DNA of 64,000 nt from Muscardinus avellanarius (Eukaryota > Chordata > Mammalia > Rodentia > Gliridae). The DNA lies in the NCBI GenBank assembly GCA_963383645.1, contig OY726574.1, positions 56,057,477 to 56,121,476 of the forward strand. Reading direction: 5' to 3'. Shown in pieces: positions 56,568-64,000 of this stretch. Position 1 is the first letter of the stretch; every line of letters begins with the position of its first letter. The notes under the pieces are model-generated. The model was not told the DNA's origin and did not search any database. It saw nothing but the letters and a program-made list of their open reading frames with translations. The translations under genes were made by a program, and so were the position numbers.

Positions 56568-56729
56568 CTGCTTACCTTTAATTACGAGAGAAGAAATATA
56601 ATGAAACAGAAGGCAATACAAGGGGGCAATGTAAGAAAAGCAAAGAGAAAATGACTTTTCTGGGAATTACCAAGAACATTCCCTAAAGAGCAATAGACTT
56701 GAACCATGCAAAAAGAAAAAAATTCATGT

Positions 56730-57075
56730 CTTACTCATTCATTCATTCAACAAATATTTATTATCTAATTTGTGCCAAGCAGGTATTGTTGTAGTTTCTG
56801 AGGATACAGTAGGGCATGTAACTAAGGAGCTTTCATAATAATGAGACTGGATAAAATATAAAATAAATCATAAAGGGAGGTACAGTAAAAAGAAAAAGAA
56901 GAAATTTAAATAGAGCAATAGGGCCAAAAGTGAGATGGAGGCTACATACCTGGTAGAATCAGGGAACACCTGTCTAAAGAGCTGACATTTAGCCTGAGGC
57001 CTGAATAATAGATACCCTCAGCCCTGTGAAAAGCCCAGGAAGAGCACTGCATGCAGAGACCAGCAGTTGGTACCT
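56730..57075 (-). mobile_element. L2 LINE 3' end
   Basis: ATTCATTCATTCAACAAATA, TTTGTGCCAAGCAGGTATTG, TGAGGATACAGTAGGGCATG, GGAGCTTTCATAATAATGAG, GAGCTGACATTTAGCCTGAG and AGGAAGAGCACTGCATGC follow the reversed L2 consensus closely. It is one of the best-preserved ancient repeats here. Confidence 0.85.
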
Positions 57076-57414
57076 AGCTACTACTGCAGGAGTTCAGAGC
57101 TTCCCAGGAACCAAACCCTATGTGCACATGAAACTGAGACCCAGAAGCAGAGGATGGAGCATGTGAAACCTCGAGACTTCTTCCATGTTAAGAATTTCAG
57201 GTTTCATTCTAAATTAAATGAAAAAAATAAAGTTATTAGATGTTTTAAAGAAAGAGGGAGACACTGCGTGTGATGGTGTGCACCTGTAATCCTAGCACTG
57301 GAGAGGCCAAGAAAGGATAATCACAAGTTTGAGCTCAGCCTTGACAACTTAGCTAGACTCAGCAACTTAGCAAACCCCGTTTCAAAATAAATAAAAATAA
57401 AAAACGGCCAGGAG

Positions 57415-57625
57415 CCGGGCATGGTGGCGCACGCTTGTAATCCCCGCGCTTGGGAGGCAGAGACAGGAGGATCGCGCAGGTTCGAAGCCAGCCATGCGTG
57501 CTGGCTTAGGAGACCCTGTTTCCAAATAAAAATGTAAAAATAGGTCTGGGAGTGTAGCCCGGAGGTAGAAGGGCTTCCAGGAACCCCAGTACCACAAAAA
57601 AAAAAAAAAAAAAAAAAAAAAAACT
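57415..57625 (+). mobile_element. Young-subtype B1-dID SINE inserted in an older SINE
   Basis: CCGGGCATGGTGGCGCACG to GGCTTCCAGGAACCCCAGTA with a tail of 28 A. GGCCAGGAG flanks it at 57406-57414 and 57626-57634. It is nearly free of damage and gives the clearest view of the young consensus. The long minus-strand frames across it are artefacts. Confidence 0.96.
57596..57623 (+). repeat. Poly-A tail of a SINE
   Basis: 28 consecutive A bases at the 3' end of the young SINE. Confidence 0.95.
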
Positions 57626-57699
57626 GGCCAGGAGTGTAGCTTGGGGTAGAAGGCTTCTGGGTTCAATGCCCAGTACAACCACAAGGTCAAAAGGGAAGG

Positions 57700-59640
57700 A
57701 TGAAGTGATCAAGGTCATAAAGTTTGAAAACGGTTTTGGAAATGTATTAAATTGCAAAGGACTCCAAACATCAAACGAGAAGGCTTTGGACTCAGTGAAT
57801 AATGATCGTCTGAGGGAAGAACAAGGAGTTCTACAAGTAGAACCTGGGAAGCAAAGTAGAATCCTGAGATAGAGCAGGAAGACCATATTAAAACAGAACA
57901 GTACAAACCCTCTTACTCAGTTTGTCTTCATCCCTGATGAGGGAGAGCCTGCATAATTTGACCACCCTAACCTGCCATCTGGAATACATTCATCAGATAT
58001 GTCTATCTCACTGAAACACTCCCCTCAACTACAACCCTCTTGACTTTTCTTGTCTTCATATGATCCTTTGGCTCATTTTTTAAGACTGAGCTCAAGTGTG
58101 ACCATGTATGGAAAGTCTGGGCTTGTTGCTCAGCACTGTTCTTTGCCCCCCAAGAAGTCAAGCAGGACTCCACGAGGTGGTTGGGGATCTCAGTTGTAAG
58201 ATTAAGAAGCTGTAGGACCAGAGGGATCCAGTGCATGCTTTCTTCTCCAGTCTGTCTTTGGCATGGGACAAAATTACCTGAATATGAAGAAATGACTCTT
58301 TTAAGTTAATTAATTTTTAATTCTTTTAATCTTCCCATCTACTTGTGGAATTTTATATTTCTTCTTATTAAAAAAAAAAAGCAGGGGAGGTCATTACTGT
58401 GCAAAGGGCGAATTTAGCTAACAATAATTAGAACACCGTGGTTTTCACAGAGTCAATGATGTTCTTTCCCCGGGAACACTGACTGTTCATGACTCACTTC
58501 TCTGGGGTATTATCTTTGATCTCACTGGGTAAACAGTTAAGGAGGTCTCTAGTTATATTTGGGGTCAAAAGCAAACTTTGTTTTCATGTCTAATTTACAA
58601 AGGGATTTTTTTCTCATGACGACTTTAGGTAGGAGGTAAGTTTTTCTTGGAGTTCTATATCACCTTTATCCTGCCCATCAGAGTAAAGTTTTATATTTTC
58701 AAATTACTTTCAATTATTCCAACTGAAACAAGGTAATGGAAAATAAATGCTTACTTATTTTAGTTTCTGGGTGTATCCTTAATGACTTACAACCAGTATA
58801 TAGCTTAAGTTGTATAGCCGTCATCCTCAGATAGGGTTGGTGCTAACCCACACTTCAGTGAAGAATACTTTTCACATAATTATACCAGGCATACTGTTGC
58901 ATAATCTTAAAACATTTTCTCTTGATCCAGAGAAGGGCTTCAGTTGCCTTTTACCTTTCGGTTCATTCTTACTTGTAATCAAGGAAATACTCAGAGAACA
59001 TTTGTTAAATAATAAGTAAAGGAAAGAATGAATAAAATGACCACACAGGTTACTAAGGACTGTATAATCCCATGAGTGAGAATGGTCCTTCACAGCAGTC
59101 AGGCATGCTTGGGACAACCCTTTCTGTGAGGAGCGATGCTCTTTGACCCTTGGCTAAGAATGTCCAAGACAATTGTTCCACATATTATACATTGCATGAC
59201 CCTTCACTGACAGTCTTCAACATAAAATGGCTATTATATTTATAGACAGGGCATTTTCTAATGGCAATTCAACAATTATGACAGTTTCATCCTTTCTTTA
59301 ATTTTGAGATGTATCTATGGCTACGGCTACATGTTACTTGCAGAGAATTTTCTTCAACAAAGATCGGTACCTATTAGTTTCTCAGAGCAAAAGGAACCTT
59401 CACCAAGTTCCTACTTTCTACTCAGATTTCACACATCTGGGGCATCTTTTGATTATCCAAATTTTAGAGATCATTTCATCCAGGGATGGCCTTGCCCAGA
59501 TAATTTCCAAGTCCTTTACAACTATCTCATTCTCATAGCCAAAGTGTCACTCCTGCAATTAGCAGCCCCTTTTACAAAAATCCAATCCACTGCTTAGCAC
59601 TTCGGTTCTCACACATGGGTCTCTGTCCTGTTCCATGACA
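57700..59640. other. Mostly unrecognised stretch
   Basis: No exon can be supported. GACTGAGCTCAAGTGTGACC near 58085 and GAACATTTGTTAAATAATAAG near 58995 may be L2 traces, but each is too short to call. Frames of 60-97 codons are unrecognised. Confidence 0.4.
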
Positions 59641-59660
59641 AAATTCCAGATAGGCATCTT

Positions 59661-59883
59661 CTTTTTTTTTTTTTTTTTTTTTTGCAGGTTTGGGGATAGA
59701 ACCCAGGGGCATTTGACCTCCAAGCTACACCCCCTGCCCTATATTTTATTCTTTATTTTGAAACAGGGTCTCACTGAGTTGCAGAGGGCCTCACTAAGTA
59801 GCTGAGGCTGTCCGTGAACCATGATCCTCTGGTCTCAGCCTCCGGAATGCTGAGATTACAAGCATGTGCCCCCACGCCCTGTT
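59661..59883 (-). mobile_element. B1-dID SINE, GACCTCCAAG subtype, 10-bp target duplication
   Basis: A run of 22 T (reversed tail, 59662-59683), then GGTTTGGGGATAGAACCCAG, GACCTCCAAGCTACACCCCC and a B1 end GCCCCCACGCCCTGTT. TAGGCATCTT flanks it at 59651-59660 and 59884-59893. Confidence 0.94.
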
Positions 59884-59903
59884 TAGGCATCTTTTTTGAA
59901 GGG

Positions 59904-60074
59904 AGGTACTGGGGGTTGAACAGAGGGACATTATACCTCTGAGCTACACCCATGTTCCCATTTTAGTAGGGACAGCAGGGTCTTGGCAAATTGCTGAGGG
60001 CCTTGCTAAGGTCATGTGATTCTGCGGTCTCAGCCTCCTGAGGATTATAGGCTTGTGCCACCATACCTGGCTTA
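59904..60074 (-). mobile_element. B1-dID SINE, diverged
   Basis: GGTACTGGGGGTTGAACAG, CTCTGAGCTACACCCATG and TGTGCCACCATACCTGGC form the reversed dimer. Confidence 0.82.
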
Positions 60075-60079
60075 GATAT

Positions 60080-61155
60080 TCATCTTTAATTGCTTTGATG
60101 ATAAAGTGTCCACTTGGGTTTTCTTTCCTTTCACTACATTTACACTCAGTAGAGTGAATCTTCTCTTGAAGACTCATTATATGTGGGATTTAATTTCCTT
60201 GCCCCATAAACATAATCTGTAAACCCACCCAACTCATTGAGATCTCAGTGACAGGCAGGAACGATGAAGGGAACAAACTGTGGCTAAAAATAACTAACCA
60301 AATTGTGATTTGGGTTCCCATTTCAATACCTCTCCCATCCTCTTGACAGTCATCTGGACCAATCTAGGTCTTGACTAATGCACGGTAACCCAAGGTAGTA
60401 GCCTCATCCTTTTAACAGAGAATGCATCATCTTTGTCCAACCTCTGAGAAAAGAAATTGAGTAAGTTGTAAGAATCAAGTTAGCATGGTCAATCCACAAA
60501 TTGCAGAAAAGGGATTAAGAGTAAGCAGAAATCTGGACTATAAACTAGAAACCAGATGGCACAAGATGATACTTAGAAGATTATTAGTAATTAAATAAGA
60601 GAACAAGATAGTCATTTATGATTTAAAAATCCATAGGAAACTTAGACCAGAAGGCATTTCCTTATTTTTAAAGTGTATATATACATGTTTATATGTTTTT
60701 TCTAGGCAGCACTATTAAAAATTAAGTATTCAAATTAAATATTCAATATGACATTTTTGTGTAATTCTCTAAGAGATAATACTAAACACTAATTGTAAAA
60801 AGGAAAATTAGAACATTTACCTATTTTAGAAGGTAGTATTTCATTAAATTAACATTACATCATTTGTTTATTTATATTTTTTATTTTGATAATAAATATC
60901 TGCTCAAAAGCTGAACTAAATAATACCTTATCATACAACCTCAGACCCTAGAATAATTATTGCAATACTTTACTGCACTTTGTTTATAGGACATAACAAA
61001 TAATACCAAGTACAGATTTAAGTAGAACAAAATTCTCATTATTAAATGACATAATTTTTGTTGGTATAAGTCAGTAAGTTGATCAAAAACACAAAATTGA
61101 TGTGGTTAAAGAATTAGAAAGACCTCACGTTTTTGTATCTCAGAAATGATATTAA
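60080..61155. other. AT-rich stretch without recognised features
   Basis: Nothing supportable on either strand. Confidence 0.5.
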
Positions 61156-61169
61156 CTGATTGACTCTGA

Positions 61170-61390
61170 TGTGATTATGAGTGTATGCCATATATATTAG
61201 GGAATTTCCCTCTTCCTTCTTCAAAGTCAATCACTAAGCCAAACATGAGAAGGAAGGAGAGGCAGGGAACGGGGTGGGAATTGGGGAAGGGCTAAATGAG
61301 TGATGTGTGCATGTACACCTCCACCATCTTGTATCCCATTAAGATGTACGACTACATTGCACCAAGAAAAAAGTTAAAAAAAGAAATATT
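61170..61390 (+). mobile_element. Possible LINE-1 3' end, plus strand
   Basis: GGAGAGGCAGGGAACGGGG with GGAATTGGGGAAGG, then ATGTACGACTACATTGCACC and an A-rich end, resembles an L1 3' UTR with its tail. The purine-rich block is typical but not specific. Confidence 0.4.
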
Positions 61391-61399
61391 AACCCATTT

Positions 61400-61960
61400 T
61401 AGTGGCACAGGGTCAAGAATGCACTGGGGTGGATGAAAGGTGAGGATGAAGAGCCTGAGCCTAGTTTCACATCTTCTATGTTCTCATGGATTTGTGCGTT
61501 TTAGGGGACTCTCTTTATGTATTAGTAAGGATATGTTAGGCTGCAGTGCATTAATAGTTCCAAAATCTCTGTGGCTTGTCTCAAATTAGATTATTTTTCC
61601 ATTCTCACAAAATCCAGTGTGAAGTGTTCAGGTAGCAGCCTCTCTCATTGTGCAGATACGATGAAATCAAGAAAAGAAAAAACTGGCCCATGTTTCTGAG
61701 ATGGTTAGGACAAAATCTCTCTTCTACCACTTTCACCCATGATCCATGAGACAAAATTCATACCTACAACCTGAATTACCAAAAGAAAGGCTAGAAAAGG
61801 TAGCCTTTGTTACAGGAAGAGGACATTGTACAGTAAGAAGAATCACTTTTTTTCTAAAAGACCAAGAGAAATACAATTTTCCAGCTTAGGGATGAGATTT
61901 TCACTAAGTTCATTTTCTAGATACTTAATGAAGTTCTAAATTAGAACTCCAATTTCTTTT
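61400..61960. other. Unrecognised stretch, perhaps an old repeat
   Basis: TTAGGCTGCAGTGCATTAAT and CAAAATCTCTGTGGCTTG near 61545 look like an ancient LTR or DNA element, but I cannot name it. No exon was found. Confidence 0.35.
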
Positions 61961-61964
61961 CAGT

Positions 61965-62070
61965 GAAAATAGGTATAATAATATTTACATTATCTACTCT
62001 ACAGGGCCATGATAATAAAAGTGATTATGTACAAGAATTAAGTTCTAAAAACAGCACATTAAACAAAGCA
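61965..62070 (+). mobile_element. Possible MIR 3' half
   Basis: GGTATAATAATATTTACATT, CTCTACAGGGCCATGATAAT and GAATTAAGTTCTAAAAACAGC loosely follow the MIR order (separate motifs). Confidence 0.4.
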
Positions 62071-62282
62071 AACTCCTGTATTTTAAGCGGCTTTTGTACC
62101 GTATGGACTCTGGGGTATGGATCTGAATAGAAAGGGATGCAGATACTCTCTGCTCTCGCTTAACTCCTGAGTCCTAATGAAAGTGTGCGCCTGTGTTTGT
62201 ACATGTGTGCTCAATGCTCGTCTTTTCTTAGTTGAGAACAGCAACAAGTACCAGGCATCGTTGTTTTCTACTTCATTTAGCC

Positions 62283-62497
62283 CAGGGGCTGGGAAACATT
62301 TTCTGTAAAAGTCTAAGTAGGATATAATTTAGACTTTTGTGGCTCTGAGGTCACTAAAGAAGACTGTCACATTTACTCAACTCTGCCATTATAGCACTAA
62401 AAATTCACATGGCCCTACAAGAAAAATAACTGTTGACCATATGAATGGGTGTTGGTGTGTTCCAATAAGACTCTATGTATAAATATAGGCAGTATCC
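62283..62497 (+). mobile_element. Charlie/MER1-like hAT MITE remnant
   Basis: CAGGGGCTGGGAAACATTTTC at the left end, then CTCAACTCTGCCATTATAGC, GAATGGGTGTTGGTGTGTTCC and AATAAGACTCTATGTATAAA occur in the order of a well-known mammalian hAT-type MITE (given as separate motifs). The right terminal repeat has been lost. Confidence 0.75.
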
Positions 62498-62561
62498 AGA
62501 AGGTCATTTATCTAAACAAGATTTCTATAGTCACAGAAAAGGAGATTGATATTAAGTAAGC

Positions 62562-62764
62562 GTTGTTTTGGCACTGGGGATTGAACCAGGGCATTCTAGC
62601 TCCAGGCTACACCCCCAGCCCTTTTTACATTTTGTTTTGAAACAGGGTCTCATTAGGCTTCTGAGAATGTTGGTATATTGCTGAGGCTGTCCTTGAACTT
62701 ATGATCCTCCTATCTCTGCCTTCAAGGTACTGAGATTGCAAGTGTGCAGCAGCACACCCAACTT
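62562..62764 (-). mobile_element. B1-dID SINE
   Basis: TTGGCACTGGGGATTGAACC to GTGTGCAGCAGCACACCC. The left (B1) end is diverged. Confidence 0.85.
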
Positions 62765-62925
62765 AGACTTTGACATTGTGTAGGCAGTGTTCAAAGGCAA
62801 TTTGTTAACTCCTCAACATCTGTTGGGAAATCAGCCCAACAGCGGCGGGGCTTGCCAAGATGATGAGTACCGACGACTCGAACACACACAACCATGAGCC
62901 GGGAGTCAAGTCAAGCAAGATCTCA

Positions 62926-62931
62926 TTTATT
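62926..62931 (-). promoter_or_regulatory. LTR polyadenylation signal
   Basis: AATAAA on the minus strand. It lies about 20 bp downstream of the TATA-like word, a compact spacing that implies a very short transcript start to poly(A) distance. The same signal is at 37697-37702 in the other LTR. Confidence 0.6.
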
Positions 62932-62947
62932 TCTCTCCAAGCAATCC

Positions 62948-62956
62948 TATATATAT
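62948..62956 (-). promoter_or_regulatory. LTR TATA-like box
   Basis: TATATATA in the LTR, upstream of AATAAA on the minus strand. Function is inferred only. The matching position in the other LTR (about 37712) is not TATA-like. Confidence 0.45.
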
Positions 62957-63349
62957 CATCAAGCCACGAGGGGGATTCCCATGAGAAATAGCCTAGCCTA
63001 TCCAGGATAAAGATCACTAGCACGTAGTTCACAGCCAATCCCAGGCCAGTACATGAGCCATTCATGTGTGCGGAAAGCTCCTTTAAAGGTAGAAAGGGAA
63101 AAACCGCTCAGTCTCCCCACCCATAATGAATGGGGAAACCACGCCTTTGTAGCTTCCTCCAGGCGCCATCTTAGCCCATTTTCTGCTGAATCATTTTACT
63201 TAAAGTTTTGCCTTAGGCTGCAGGCTGCTCAGGCCGAGGGAGGCTGCATCTCCTTAGGCGCTGTATGGACACACCCCATCAAACATCCTTATTTTTAGCC
63301 ACACCTCTAGTATTAGATGAGAAAAAGAAGCTTTATATATGTATAAAGG

Positions 63350-63450
63350 ACTAATAAGACATTTTATGTATGTAATTTTATTAGTGCATCATAGTGAAAT
63401 TTAAAATGATATAAACATACATGCACACATCACTTTTAATAGGGAAATCT
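63350..63450 (-). mobile_element. Possible LINE-1 3' end fragment
   Basis: GTAATTTTATTAGTGCATCA and AACATACATGCACACATCAC resemble the reversed L1 3' end seen at 44140 and 45232. Confidence 0.4.
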
Positions 63451-63454
63451 TCAT

Positions 63455-64000
63455 AGATGTGATTATGTGGTAAAATCTAACCAATCTTTGTGACAGAAAA
63501 CAGATTAAATATCTATCAAAGTTAAGCAATGGAAATTGAAAAATTAGAAATATTAAACCCCTAAGTGATGCTAAGGGAAATCAACGCACTCTCAAAAATG
63601 TGTATTTTATTTGAGAAATCCTTATATGTTACTAGCCTTTCTCCCACAAAGGAATGCAGTAGGTATAATAAATTAACAAACAGCACTTTGTGATTTGTAA
63701 TTTGTGACACTTGAGAACTCATTAACAAATTGCTTGTCATTGATATCACCTATATTTTCTTCAGCCTGCATAACACCTAACTGCCAAAATATTTGTTTAT
63801 GGGAGGGTTTCAAATCTATTGCATCAGTTATTAATGTTTTCCTTTCTACCTTCATATTTTACACCACACATTTATACAATCCTCTGTTGCTCTGGGAATG
63901 ATTTAGTAGCCTTCAAAATAGTAAATTCTCTACCAGTTACAATATGAAAGAACATAAAACCGAGCCTTGACAGAAAGAAAAACAGAGTATTGCTGGAAGA
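63455..64000. other. AT-rich stretch to window end
   Basis: Short overlapping frames on both strands, none recognised. No repeat could be named. Confidence 0.5.

Larger units (their letters stand above)
57260..57690 (+). mobile_element. Older B1-dID SINE split by a young SINE
   Basis: The B1 half and linker lie at 57260-57405 (GTGATGGTGTGCACCTGTAAT, CCCCGTTTCAAAATAAAT) and the ID half at 57626-57685 (GGCCAGGAGTGTAGCTTGG, GGTTCAATGCCCAGTACAAC). The first copy of GGCCAGGAG is its own ID start, duplicated by the insertion. Confidence 0.88.
62821..63281 (-). mobile_element. ERV2-type solo LTR with perfect 6-bp target duplication
   Basis: 461 bp with TG...CA ends. AACATC flanks it at 62815-62820 and 63282-63287. 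On the minus strand the order is U3 with an AAGATGGCG YY1-type word (63164-63173), an ATTGG box near 63032, a TATATATA box (62948-62956), AATAAA (62926-62931), and a short R/U5 ending CCCAACA. There is no internal retroviral sequence, so it arose by LTR-LTR recombination or lost its interior. The 81-86 codon frames inside it are not genes. Confidence 0.92.

Noticed and set aside
57382..57886. Overlapping minus-strand frames of 102 and 126 codons
   Set aside because: They run through a nested pair of SINEs and a poly-A tail. The peptide words (for example ending LETGSPKPAR) recur at every reversed SINE in the window.
62805..63298. Frames of 81 and 86 codons near the window end
   Set aside because: Both lie within or across the solo LTR and have no retroviral protein similarity.
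1..64000. CRISPR arrays, bacterial operons, tRNA or rRNA genes, prophage
   Set aside because: Repeat spacing, SINE content and lack of dense coding frames exclude a bacterial genome. tRNA-like boxes occur only inside SINE right halves.

Overview
This window reads as nuclear DNA from a mammal, most likely a rodent outside the mouse/rat group. The strongest evidence is the dominant repeat: more than 40 copies of a dimeric SINE of about 190-220 bp. Its left half resembles B1 (7SL-like) and its right half resembles ID (tRNA-like), which matches the B1-dID type known from squirrels, dormice and mountain beaver. LINE-1 3' ends of a squirrel-like form, two ERV2-type solo LTRs with 6-bp target duplications, and ancient mammalian repeats (MIR, L2, L1M, MaLR, Tigger, Charlie-like) fit this. 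The exact family is inferred. Dormouse-like, mountain-beaver-like or sciurid are all possible.

No host protein-coding exon, tRNA or rRNA gene, or CRISPR array could be supported. The long open frames are repeats read through (SINE, microsatellite, LINE-1, LTR) or short chance frames. The sequence is AT-rich and looks like intergenic or large-intron DNA.

Layout: 1-17000 has dense SINEs in both orientations, many with microsatellites at their tails, plus MaLR LTRs, L2, MIR and an L1 3' fragment. 17000-25000 is comparatively repeat-poor and mostly unrecognised, with four SINEs. 25000-30300 is AT-rich, with a long (AT)n tract and an MLT1-like LTR. 30300-33040 holds an old minus-strand L1 interrupted by an LTR-like block. 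35260-41010 is a nested stack: an ancient L1M (35260-35808 and 39705-41010) is split by a younger minus-strand LINE-1 (35809-39695), and that LINE-1 is split by a solo LTR (37596-38066). 44100-46750 has two more minus-strand L1 3' parts with SINEs. 49000-57700 has many SINEs, two nested pairs, a Tigger-type element, MIR and L2. 57700-64000 is sparse, with a Charlie-like MITE and a second solo LTR at 62821-63281.

There is no gene pathway to describe. The content is a record of successive retrotransposon insertions, and the nested cases give relative ages. Family names come from memory of repeat consensus sequences. No database search was run.
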